NCBI GenBank assembly: GCA_028551475.1
Contig: CM052356.1
Location: 17,325,884 to 17,389,883, forward strand
Reading direction: 5' to 3'
DNA: 64,000 bases
Source of the DNA: Casuarina equisetifolia
Lineage: Eukaryota > Streptophyta > Magnoliopsida > Fagales > Casuarinaceae
Shown here: piece by piece, positions 54,601 through 64,000 of the stretch
How positions within the stretch are numbered: position 1 is the stretch's first letter
Layout of the letters: each line of letters opens with the position of its first letter
Made by a program: the position numbers and the translations under genes
The notes under the pieces: generated by a model
The model's database searches: none
What the model saw: only the letters and a program-made list of their open reading frames with translations
Told to the model about the DNA's origin: nothing

Positions 54601-57500
54601 AACTATATCCTCTTACAGGATAAGATATTAATTTGCATTGAAAATGACTATCCTATTGCATAACCTTTTGCACATTTTTTCTTACAACATAAGTCTTCAA
54701 GAGGCAAGATAAGGTTACAGATTAGGTGGGTGGTGATGTTAACTTTCTGTTGCCACCTGTCTTTATGCGCAAACCACAGGCAGTAGGAAATGCGTGGCGG
54801 ACAAAGAGTGTGGGTCTTTCTTACTAATCTCCTGTAGAATTTGACAATCTAATTATTTCGAAGCAGCCAGGTGGTGTCTGCACAACCCATGCCTTTGTCT
54901 CTAATACAATGCCCCGAAAGCCAAGAGGCGTTTAGACAAAGGAGGCGTTCATCAAATTTCTTTTGGACACTAGTTTCCCCCACAAGGTTGATTTATTCGA
55001 GCTACAACTTTGCACGCTAGTGCAGATCAAAATAAGCAGTAGTATAATATTTCTTTAATCCTCCCTCTAGCCATGTAAATTCTATGCCGGCAGAAAGAAT
55101 AAAAGCTGCGTAACATGTCCTTTAGTTAATCTATATATAATATGTGTGGTTGGTGCTTAAAATATTGTCCCCTACCTAAGTGCAAAGCACCTACTCCGGT
55201 TCCAGATTCTCTGACAAAAATTAAAAAAGCAACCATCAATCAACCAATTCATAAAATCTTGCCCATTAAAACAATTGATTGACTTCAGATGGGCTCATCA
55301 TTGAGGGGCATGAGAACATATTTTCATAGGCAGAAATTTCATTGTCTTCTTGATTAATAACCAATTAATTTGTTTCCGGCAGGTTTCAGGACAAAATATT
55401 GAAGAGTCTTCAAAAAAATCCTTCTCCTACTTAGTTTTAACAAACTCAGCGGAATTGAGACAAAGTAAATATACAAGAAAAATGGACAGACTACCCGCAG
55501 AAGAAGCATCCAGATGATCCACTTGCTCAAATCTTGAAGGACCGTCACCATCTCACATGGAAAAGCCACCGGGCGTGGAGCTTTCTGATACACATTAATG
55601 TGAAAGGACAAATCATCTATACAATGAAATTTTCCTAACAAGTGTTATGCCATTTCATGCAACCATAAGTGTAATACTTGAATTGTTAACAATCATTTCA
55701 ACTGCCCACCAGTCTGCAAGAATTTGTTTGTTATCTTTCTGATGACTCCTTATTTATGTAAAGGATCATAATATCGCACTACAATTATGTTATCGAGCAA
55801 ATACCAGGTAATCAATATTGAATACAAACTAAATTCCCTAGGATTCTCGAACATATGCTTTGAGATATTCTTTCCGCTGGTCCTTACATGTTTGTGACTC
55901 ATATCTTCAAGATTACTCATTCTGAATCAAAACCATAAGGTTATTGAATATAATTTTTGGTACCCAACTGGAACAATTTCCCAAAGCATCGGTTGGCCAA
56001 TCACCGTCAAAGAGTAACGTGTCTAAGAAAATTTAATTTTTTTTTAAGAAAGAGAGATCATCATTGAAAAACGACGCGGGCCACTAGAAAATATGCAAGT
56101 GAATGTTTGACTCCAGGGAATAAATTTTAACAGGAAAGATGAACAATCCTTGAACCTAACCAAAGAGGTCATTTAGGAACCAAATGCACATAAAACCAGG
56201 CCAATGATCTTGCTGCCGTTTTGTACATGCCTAGAAAGAAGAAAACTAAAAATCATTCCATGTGCACCCCAAGTAAAATTGATACTGGTTTGCTCTCAGT
56301 CAAAAGCCTACTGCCAAAACATTAGCGGTAACGTATGTACAACATTGTATCACTGTTTCAGCAGTCAAAAGCCAACTACTACCCAGTGAAGTTCGTGGTT
56401 TTCTTCATATCACATGGGGTAGCTAAGTAAGACAGATAAGATCATCTCTCGTGTACTGTAGATTATACAATGATCTTAACTTTTTTCTTTTCTTGTAGTT
56501 CTTATCTTTTAGAGTGGGTAATAACAACATCTTTATCTTCGTGTTTGAATGAGATTAGAGGTCAAATAGTGAGTCCTAGACTTATCTGCTGTATCTTATT
56601 TCTCGAGAAAAAGAAAAAGGTTGCATACCTGAATTATTTTGAGGAAGGCTGTTATCATTTATGAATCGGTTCATATGACCATTTTATTATTTTTGGATTG
56701 CCAACGTATTTGGCCACCTAAGCTGCTGTGCCTAGAAAGGTCACGGGGATCCTTAATGGGGTTGCATGTAGTTTCCGGGTTGGACAGGCACGTTGTCGGC
56801 ACAACAGTTTATGCGGTTCAATTACTATACTGCTAAGTAGACGTTTTCGAGGATTACCCGTGGTCTTGTTTCAGAAAAGAACACAATACCAACTCTCTTT
56901 CTCTTCCGCTTTATTTGTTCACCAAAACTCTTTGGAAATAAAGGCTGAGGATAAAACGAAGCTATTTTATGAGCTTATTTTCGACTTGGTAATGCTCGGA
57001 TCTACTTCAGTGACTTCATTCATAAATAAGTCAAGATAAGATTTAACATTATATTCACAAATATGTGAGGGACAGTGAAACTTTATAACATTTATTAAGA
57101 CGGAAGGATAGAAACGTTTAGCATAGAGTATTAGGAGGAAAATGGCAAACAAGTTCAGCATAGTTAAAAGGTAAACATACTGGTAAAAGATTTAGTACGA
57201 TGACAGATTCAAACCCAGCGTGCAATGGAGATAAGATAAAAAAAAAAAAAAAAAAAAGTCTTTAGACGCTGACAACTTTAGGTAGAGAAACAACCGAAAA
57301 ATATTAGATTAAATGAGGATCACATTGTTTTCTCTTTTTGTCGTCTATAATGAGAAATGGGAACTCCAAAAATAAGAAGATAATAGTGTGACAGCTTCCA
57401 ACTGCCCCCCATCGCTAACTCCCTTAGTTATTACATTAAACCACAATACAATAATAAGAAGGAAAAAGAATGCAGACATCTAAACATGCCGCCGTCAGTC
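48640..57500. other. long intergenic region between EC1 and CESA
   Basis: About 9 kb without a gene I can support. Open frames here are under about 100 codons and match no family I know. One at 53,811-53,548 (minus, 87 codons, GTG-initiated) is the cleanest and is noted elsewhere. Features seen: poly(A) runs at about 54,174-54,193 and 57,240-57,259, an exact-register 50-bp tandem duplication at 51,431-51,530, a short A-rich retroposon-like tail at about 51,055-51,090, and two related AT-rich stretches at about 49,325-49,410 and 49,535-49,610. Base composition is less AT-rich than the left half. Confidence 0.45.
51431..51530. repeat. 50-bp tandem duplication
   Basis: Two head-to-tail 50-bp units starting TGCTA, each containing CGAAACTCGAGTAC and an A-rich end. 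They differ at one internal base and the last base, so the duplication is recent. Confidence 0.9.
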
Positions 57501-58194
57501 TCCAGCCAACCATTTTCGTCTCTGTGGCACTTTCCTCCTCTGCCAAGGTAGGAATTTGACGATTTGGAGAATCGAAGTTAAGGTGTCGGCAGGCCGGAGC
57601 GGGGGACTGCCATTTCCAAAGTCAAAAAAGGTTCACGTCTAAGGGTGTGAGCAAGGAGATAAGGGTCCCCTGGCCTTTGCATCTCGTGCACGACAACGTT
57701 CCTACTAACCACAGAGAAAAAAGCGTTGCTGTTAAGGCTGATTTTGACAAATGGCCCAAGGGACAAGGAAACCCCTGTGGTATTTGGACATGTCACGTAG
57801 AATCTGGTGAGATTATGCCCCAGTCTCGGTCTTGCACACACGTGACAGTTCTGAGGTCTCTTACATCTTTTGGTACTCAAAGTTCGTGTCTTGTCTTGCT
57901 CCAAGATTCACTCGCTCTCTTTCTAACTCGCATTGGCCAAACACAACACCATTCGACCGTGAGAGATAAAAAAGCCGCCACCGACATCGGCACCACCCAA
58001 ACCAAACTCACTGCTGGGTTGTGGCAGAGAAAGTACCAAAAAGACCCTTCGCCACCATTCATCCTCTGTATCGTATCGATAGGGATAGATACAGGTTAAC
58101 GGACATACATATTCATGATAAGAGATGACATAGATATAGATGGATCCGTCATCATGTTGTTCGTTGAATTTTCAACAGGCTCGTACCCTTAGAT

Positions 58195-58227
58195 TTCTCT
58201 CTCTCCCACCCTCTCTTTCTCTCTAAC
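58195..58227 (+). promoter_or_regulatory. pyrimidine (CT) tract upstream of CESA
   Basis: A C/T-only-rich run (TTTCTCTCTCTCCCACCCTC and on) about 400 bp before the CESA ATG. Such Y-patches are frequent near plant transcription starts. Whether this one lies in the promoter or the leader cannot be told from sequence. Confidence 0.4.
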
Positions 58228-58403
58228 ATTGAATATAAATTTCTTTCATGGACTCGAGAGGCAACCCATCTGTTACAGGAACCGGGTGGTCTTGCAAGAA
58301 AAGAATCATTTTGTACACCCAACTAATACCTTCTTTTTTCCTTTTTTAATTTCCGCGCCAGTGGAATATTTTATTTGTGTCTCTCTCTTGTAGCTCTGGT
58401 CAG

Positions 58404-58558
58404 ATGCTCATTCTAAATTGAGGGGGGTTGAGTGCTTCTTGTCATGGGTGGCTGAGACAGTAGGCTAAAGGGCGGGGAAGAAGGTACGGGGAAGAAGGAG
58501 AGCAGGACGGCAAAGGAGTGCTATTTCGTTGGGCTTTTGTGTGATGAGAGAGGTTTAG
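58404..58558 (+). promoter_or_regulatory. three short upstream ORFs in the CESA leader
   Basis: Three ATG-started frames precede the main ATG: 58,404-58,421 (5 codons then TGA), 58,444-58,455 (3 codons then TGA) and 58,544-58,558 (4 codons then TAG). All end before the main start at 58,611. Whether they are in the mRNA depends on the transcription start, which I cannot fix. If they are, each could lower or tune translation. Confidence 0.45.
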
Positions 58559-58610
58559 GAGCGTGGTTTGAACTAGGTGCCTCTCTGCTTTTGAAGGCTC
58601 TCAAGGTCTG

Positions 58611-61600
58611 ATGGATACCAATGGACGACTTATTGCGGGTTCTCACAACAGGAATGAGTTTATTCTCATCAATGCAGACGAGGTTGCCAGAGTGAGTTCT
58701 CTCATTTATGCGTTTCTCATTGCTTCTCTCAACTCCTCTGAGGAAAAAAGTACTGTTTGTGCATCTCTTAGTTTCCCCAGAGTCATCTGTTGACGCCCTC
58801 TTTGGAATTTCTAAGGCGAGTGCTCGTTTTGGGATTTTCTTTCATGGGTCTGTTCCTGAGATAACAAACATTTGGCTGTTTCTCTCTCTTCTTGGACGTC
58901 TTCCCCTCTACTTCCGGCCTTTTTCTCCCGGGTGTGCGTTTCTATTTGCTCTGTTCTTTTCTTTCCGACATTGTCTTTCTCAAGGTTTCACCTGATCTTC
59001 TTGTTGTTCTTTAAGCTACAATTACTGATCTGAGTGGGTTTCCCCTCTTTCCATTTTCTTTGATGTATTTTTCAGCCTCCTACTCAAAGTTATCCCTGTT
59101 TTTCTTCGGTTTATGGAAAGTGCTGGCAAACATTTGCTACTTTTTCTTTTTAATTTTTCCGGGTGTGACATGTTAATGTTAATGCCTGGAGCGAAAAAGT
59201 CTCTCGCTTCTTGATTCTTGTTCTTTCTCCTAGTTTCTTGATATAAAAGCTGGTCAATGAAAACGTTGCATGAAAATATTCGATTTTGTTTCTGCTGGTG
59301 TCCTACTTGTTTAGTTTTAACTAACTGCAGCGTTGTTTGTAGTTTATTTCCTAAGCTGCAAAAATCTTGTTGGATGCTTTGAATTCTGACTCATGATCTG
59401 CGGAGATTAAAATTGCTATTGCTGCTGCGAGTCGCAGGTGACATCTGTTAAAGAACTTAGTGGGCAGATTTGCCAGATCTGTGGGGATGAAATAGAGATT
59501 ACAGTTGATGGTGAGCCATTTGTTGCTTGCAACGAATGTGCCTTTCCTGTGTGCAGACCTTGCTATGAGTACGAAAGAAGAGAAGGCAATCAGGCCTGCC
59601 CTCAATGCAAAACCAGATACAAGCGCATCAAAGGTTAGACTTTCCCTTTTTCGTTGACATCGATTGTTTTTCGAGTGTCAACCTGTTAATAATTTCGACT
59701 AACAATGCGAGCAATTAAAGGATGCCCTAGAGTTGAAGGCGATGAAGAAGAGGATGATACGGATGATCTGGAGAACGAGTTCGATATTGGGAGCAACACT
59801 CACCACATTGCCGAGGCCATGCTCTCTGCTCGCCTCGCTGTCGGCCGTGGTTCCCAAGCCACGGTTAACACACCATCGGAGCTGGACTCTGCCTCTGTTG
59901 CTGGAGATATCCCTCTCCTGACCTATGGCCAAGAGGTAGATTTTGATGAGGCATTCCGATTCTTGTTCTCTTTTTGTGCTTATCATATCTAAAGCTGGCA
60001 GTCTAAGGCTATTATTTTCGGTTCAGGATGGTGGAATATCGTCGGACAAGCATGCTCTTATTGTTCCCCCATTTATGAGTCGTGGAAAGCGGGTCCATCC
60101 GATGCCAACTTCTGATTCCTCCATATCTGGTGAGTTCGTCAAAGTTGATAAAATGTGATATTTGTAAATTGCGTGTTGATGTTTATGGCTGTGTGGACTA
60201 GTTTCGTTTTTACTTGACTGGTAATAACGTTTGTTCACATACAGTTCAACCCAGGCCATTGGATCCTAAAAAGGACTTAGCTGTGTATGGGTATGGTACT
60301 GTTGCATGGAAGGAGCGAATGGAGGAGTGGAAAAGAAAGCAGAATGAAAAACTTCAGGTGGTTCAGCACCAAGGAGGAGACGGTGGGAACAAACACGATG
60401 AGCCTGATGAGCCTGATGTGCCCATGTAGGTGCATTTTTCATCTGCCACTAGGAAAATAATTTTATTGACTGGTCTTGGCTTTTTATTTATTTCTAAGTA
60501 ATCGAGCTGAAATTTTGAACTGTGGGTCTTTACTTGTTTTATTGGTTGCAGTATCTACAGAATTTCATAACACAGCCTGAGTTTAATCCATATTGTTAGT
60601 TTGCCTACTTCCTTTTTTCTCTTGAATTAGAAGGGGAAAACCGATGTCTATAGAGTCTGACTAGGCAAACAGTGCCAATGCATTCTGATTTTAGTGTTAC
60701 TCCCTCTCTTCCGAAGAATGGGGAAGTGTGAGGTCGTGTGTTCAAGACTCTTGGAATTATTTTATATCATCAAGATTCATAGGAGTGTTGATTATAGAAG
60801 TGAATTATTTTATATCTAGAAAAATAAGCAGTTGCCTGAGATGCTTATTTGGCACAGTGGTTTATGGTTCTAAGAGATGGGAACTCACATAAAAGTAAAT
60901 TTCCTTAGCATTCAAGAAATAAGAATGATAATCAATCTCCTAAATTGTCTTTGCTTCTCTTTAACAGCAAATTTAAGAGCTATTCAAAGGAAATTGGGGT
61001 CTGCTTAGAATTTTCATACCATCAAGAGTTTTTTGCCTAAAAGATTGAAAATTCAAATTTTATCTCAGAGGTCTTTCCACTGCACAAGGAATTTTATGTT
61101 GTAGTTTGATGATGTCTCTATCATTGTGAGAAGAAAAGGCTACAACAATCTACGGCATTTTTCCTACTATGGCATTCATTTATAATGTTCTGCACTGGCT
61201 GTACAGAATCAGAGTAGGCGACTGTGTTCCTATGATCTCTGGACCAGTTTATATACCATATTGACCTGGATTAGGCAAATTGTCTAAAGTTCTCCATTTA
61301 ATTATGTGGAAATATATTTCCAAGAAGGAAAATTTCTTTGGCTTGGATACATATTCAAAGTTTTTGCCTCTACATATAACTGCTGAATGTAATTACTGTC
61401 TTCACTTTTTGTAGTAGAATATTATAAGATTAAGTGTCCCGGGCTAAGTTTAATATTTCTTTTCTTTTCTTTTTTATTTTGCTTTTATGGCCTAGTGTGC
61501 TCATTTTTAGCAGTTATGTTATCCTTGAGTTCACTGTCAGGAGGGATTTGTTTGTTTGTCAAAATATAGTAATGAGCAACTATTGTGTTAGTAAGCTAAA

Positions 61601-64000
61601 AATAACTATTGAAGCTAGGTTATATGTACAATTTCCTTTTTTCCACTACTTATTTGATGCTTACAGTCATGTTTATCCTGTTTTGCAGGATGGATGAGGG
61701 CAGGCAGCCACTTTCGAGAAAGTTATCAATTTCTTCAAGCAAGATAAATCCATATAGAATGATAATTCTTCTCCGAATTGTGATTCTGGGCTTATTTTTC
61801 CAGTATAGAATTACCCATCCAGTCAATAATGCATTTGGATTGTGGTTAACATCAGTGATCTGTGAAATTTGGTTTGCTGTGTCTTGGATATTTGATCAGT
61901 TCCCAAAATGGTACCCTATAGTACGAGAAACCTACCTTGATCGGTTGTCACTGAGGTACTTGTTCATGCGTGTGTGTTTTGCATATGAATTTCATTAATT
62001 CTCAGTTTTAGCTAACACGCTACTATATTTTGTGCAGATATGAGAAAGAAGGGAAGCCGTCTGAATTAGCTAATATAGACATATTTGTAAGTACAGTAGA
62101 TCCATTGAAGGAACCTCCACTTATCACGGCAAATACAGTTTTATCCATCCTTGCTGTGGATTATCCAGTCGACAAAGTTGCATGCTATGTCTCAGATGAT
62201 GGTGCAGCCATGCTTACTTTTGAAGCCCTCTCTGAGACATCTGAGTTTGCACGGAAATGGGTCCCATTCTGCAAGAGGTTCAGCATTGAACCGCGGGCCC
62301 CAGAATGGTATTTTTCTCAGAAGGTTGACTATTTGAGGGACAAATTAGATCCAGCATTTATAAGAGAGCGACGTGCAATGAAGGTTTGCTCTTCCCCAAC
62401 ACCAAACCCCTCACCCCACCCTCACCTTTTTTTTGGCCTTTCGTTTCTTCAAAAGGATTGATAGTTGCACCTGTAGACAAATAGAGGTGCTGATTTTGGT
62501 ACTCAGTGACCAGAGCTAAGTTTTTATTTAAACAATTTATCACATGTTTAATAAATAATAAATCCTGTTGCTGAGAAAATGATTGTCGCTTGATGGTACA
62601 GAGGGACTACGAAGAGTTCAAAGTTCGGATTAATGGTTTGGTGGCCATGGCCCAAAAAGTTCCTGAGGAGGGTTGGACAATGCAGGATGGGACTCCATGG
62701 CCTGGGAACAATGTCAGGGATCATCCTGGAATGATCCAGGTAAGGCATTTTCTGAATATGGTGATGGAATGTCTTGTGGCCTATATGCTTTGAAGCAGTT
62801 AAAAATATGATATATCTTTACTTAATGGTCTGGTACAGGTCTTCCTTGGTCAAAATGGTGTACGTGATGTTGAGGGAAATGAACTACCTCGCCTGATTTA
62901 TGTATCTCGTGAGAAGAGACCTGGATTTAATCACCACAAGAAGGCAGGGGCCATGAATGCCCTGGTATCTCTCTCTCTCTCTCCCCCCCTCTCAATTTGC
63001 TTTCTCAGCAACTCTTTTTGTGTCTTTCCATCTCTCTTATTCTTCATAATTGTTTTGGCCAATTAATCTAGGTGCGGGTTTCAGCAATCATCTCAAATGC
63101 TCCTTACCTCCTGAATGTCGATTGTGATCACTATATAAACAACAGTAAGGCACTTCGAGAAGCCATGTGCTTCATGATGGACCCCATATCTGGAAAGAAA
63201 ATCTGTTATGTACAATTTCCTCAAAGATTTGATGGCATTGATCGTAATGATAGATACTCGAATCGCAATGTTGTATTTTTTGATGTAAGTGAAAAATTTT
63301 GGTTGTGTTGTTTTATTACGCAAACAATCACCTATTTTTCTACTTGCAATTGCTTATTTTATGCAATTACTAATTCTTATAATTCAATATAGATCAACAT
63401 GAAAGGGTTAGATGGGATCCAAGGACCGATATATGTTGGAACTGGGTGTGTCTTCAGGAGGCAGGCTCTCTATGGATATGATGCCCCTATCAAGAAGAAA
63501 GCCCCTCAAAAAACATGTAATTGTTGGCCAAAATGGTGTTGCTGCTGTTGTGGACCTAGAAAGAACAAGAAGAAGAAGTCCAATGACAAAAAGAAGATAA
63601 AAAACAAAGAGGCGTCAAGTCAGATACATGCACTAGAGAATATAGAGGAGGGCATCGAAGGTGAGGCGTCACTTCTGGCTGCCAATTGTTCTTGCAATTG
63701 CTTTTCTTTTTTAACATTCTAAACTGAAAACAAAGATCAAGAGTAACATGCTAAAATTTTTAGTTGCTTTATAACCCAAAATTCTTTTCTCGTCCGAAAA
63801 TTTTTTCTTAGAACTTTATATTTTGCCTATTTAGCCCCAAGTCTGAAAACTTTTCGAGATTAGTACCTTGTTCAATCATTATACATTGTAGTGAATTTAG
63901 ATAGTTTTTGCTTCTGCTGGAACTTCCGTTGCAGGAATAGATAACGAGAAATCTTCTCTAATGCCTCAAATAAAATTTGAGAAAAAGTTTGGACAGTCAC
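58611..64000 (+). CDS. CESA6: cellulose synthase catalytic subunit, CESA6 clade, 3'-incomplete
   Basis: CESA polymerises UDP-glucose into beta-1,4-glucan as part of the plasma-membrane rosette. Exons: 58611-58691, 59438-59633, 59721-59935, 60027-60129, 60245-60425, 61689-61955, 62038-62383, 62602-62739, 62839-62964, 63072-63284, 63393-63660, 63935 to past the end. All introns are GT/AG, and phases join without a break for 2,200 nt (733 residues of the usual ~1,090). The N-terminus [17 protein letters not shown] is that of the primary-wall CESA2/5/6/9 clade. Exon 2 holds the RING-type zinc finger (CQICGDEIE...[27 protein letters not shown]). Exon 6 holds the first two membrane helices. Exon 7 carries the first catalytic Asp region (YVSDDGA). 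Exon 10 carries DCDHY. Exon 11 has the class-specific region with a CCCCC run and Lys-rich tract. The later TED and QXXRW motifs lie beyond the window. Confidence 0.96.
62962..62994 (+). repeat. CT microsatellite in CESA intron 9
   Basis: A (TC)n run followed by CCCCCCC starts right after the GTAT donor of intron 9. It is of the kind that varies between cultivars and could serve as a marker. No effect on splicing is claimed. Confidence 0.7.

Noticed and set aside
57647..58099. 150-codon plus-strand open frame and overlapping 108-codon minus frame
   Set aside because: It sits in the CESA upstream region with no domain, no plausible start context and an equally long frame on the other strand. 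Most likely chance.

Overview
Plant nuclear DNA, almost certainly from an angiosperm and probably a eudicot. The evidence is spliced genes with GT/AG introns and three plant-specific gene families: a cellulose synthase with RING-type zinc finger, an egg-cell-secreted EC1 protein, and ASR (abscisic acid/stress/ripening) proteins. Plant-type Ty1/copia, Ty3/gypsy and LINE elements are also present. The species cannot be named from the sequence alone. All repeat boundaries were placed by eye and may be off by tens of bases.

The window has two halves. Positions 1 to about 46,400 are AT-rich and nested with transposons. Positions 46,400 to 64,000 are mostly single-copy and hold two good genes: EC1 (minus strand, 47,926-48,327) and a CESA6-clade cellulose synthase (plus strand, from 58,611, running off the right end in exon 12).

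The left half is an old tandem array of one segment seen four times. The segment reads: left flank, a two-exon ASR gene on the minus strand, its promoter, block A (a roughly 115-bp minisatellite), block B (unique spacer), then a decayed copia element on the minus strand. Copy 1 (about 6,590-14,335) has lost its ASR gene to a gypsy relic. Copy 2 (about 14,440-19,490) holds ASR-a, whose ATG is now ACG. Copy 3 (about 26,390-30,420) holds ASR-b, the only complete ASR gene (112 residues). Copy 4 (about 37,190-46,420) holds ASR-c, whose ATG is now ATA. ASR-c also has stops in exon 1 and is split in exon 2 by a 5.3-kb copia element.

Because the copies align, several transposon insertions can be read against their empty sites in sister copies: a LINE with a target-site duplication, a copia relic, a TRIM-like element and a small A-tailed retroposon. 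No operon, CRISPR or bacterial-type system is present. The points of most interest are the repeated loss of the ASR start codon, the duplication/insertion record, the minisatellite upstream of each ASR promoter, and short upstream ORFs in the CESA leader.
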